Shown piece after piece: positions 24,386-24,568 of a stretch of 24,568 nt of DNA; positions within the stretch are counted from its first letter, which is position 1; every line of letters begins with the position of its first letter. This DNA is from a virus: positions 1 through 24,568 of IMG/VR virus record IMGVR_UViG_3300024528_000149; one strand, given 5' to 3'. The notes beneath the pieces were generated by a model. The model worked only from the letters and a program-made list of their open reading frames with translations, made no database searches and was not told the origin of the DNA. Both the position numbers and the translations under genes were made by a program.

Positions 24386-24568
24386 ATGGGATTAATAAAC
24401 GAAACAAATCAACAATATTACGCGGCTTCGCAGATTATACATCAAACCTTATTAGGCGCAACTTCATTACAATATACGTTTGACGAAAAAATGAAATTGT
24501 ACAACAGCGGTTCATGGAATCCCTCCGATGTAGACTACTGGAAAAATAATTTTGTATTAGAGTATAGC
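24386..24568 (+). CDS. Structural-type protein, cut by the window end
   Basis: Sixty-one codons are visible from the ATG at 24386 to the last base, all open. The reading starts MGLINETNQQYYAASQIIHQTL and has a beta-rich part around YTFDEKMKLYNSGSWNPSDVDYW. The INETNxQYYA start is familiar from phage structural genes placed after the connector. The C-terminus lies outside the window, so the full size is unknown. The function is not assigned. Confidence 0.7.
   Translation, partial: MGLINETNQQYYAASQIIHQTLLGATSLQYTFDEKMKLYNSGSWNPSDVDYWKNNFVLEYS

Noticed and set aside
1-24568. CRISPR arrays, tRNA genes, insertion sequences, attachment sites
   Set aside because: Reading both strands showed no regularly spaced repeats, no cloverleaf-like conserved tRNA segments and no transposase-like genes. 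The repeats present are coding repeats in the fibres.

Overview
The window is a dense, single-strand stretch of a tailed double-stranded DNA phage genome. Every gene I can support is on the + strand, with almost no intergenic space. The host is most likely a marine member of the Bacteroidota, probably a flavobacterium. Most start codons are preceded by A/T-rich leaders with no Shine-Dalgarno sequence, the secreted proteins carry short Lys/Phe/Leu-rich signal peptides ending in Asn-Ala-Gln, and two domains (DUF4846 and the Fibrobacter-succinogenes-type major paralogous domain) are typical of Bacteroidota. The gene set resembles uncultured marine podovirus-like or crAss-like phages of Bacteroidota. 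That placement comes from recognising protein families, not from a database search.

Layout. (1) 1-335: a disturbed, relatively GC-rich left edge with no intact gene, perhaps the broken end of another fibre-type gene. (2) 336-5910: a small basic protein, two long tail-fibre/adhesin genes that share an N-terminal anchor (one ending in a FISUMP-type lectin-like domain, the other carrying a YadA-like beta-roll), and two small conserved proteins. (3) 5942-7742: a complete chaperonin pair, groEL and groES, with overlapping ends. (4) 7739-11426: a winged-helix-like protein, a structural-type ORF interrupted by one in-frame TGA, and a run of very small genes linked by TAATG stop/start overlaps. These include a one-helix membrane protein, a DUF6321-type basic protein, a Cys-motif miniprotein and a small HExxH protein. 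(5) 11476-13875: an export and lysis module with a secreted small protein, an NlpC/P60- or CHAP-like Cys-His protein, a secreted DUF4846 protein and a holin. (6) 13896-15171: small accessory proteins, a two-domain GroES-fold-like protein and a putative small terminase subunit. (7) 15171-24568: the packaging and head module in order: large terminase, portal, scaffold-like protein, major capsid protein followed by a strong terminator, a conserved post-capsid protein, a head-tail connector-type protein, and the start of the next structural gene, cut by the window edge.

How the parts fit. This is the late half of the genome: receptor binding, chaperone-assisted folding, lysis, DNA packaging and head assembly. 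The chaperonin pair, plus a second co-chaperonin-like protein beside the terminase, suggests that this phage supplies much of the folding capacity for its own capsid or fibre proteins. The most interesting points are the two GroES-type proteins, the TGA-interrupted ORF, the modular fibre tips, the paired Cys/His wall-active candidates, and a domain inserted in the connector protein.
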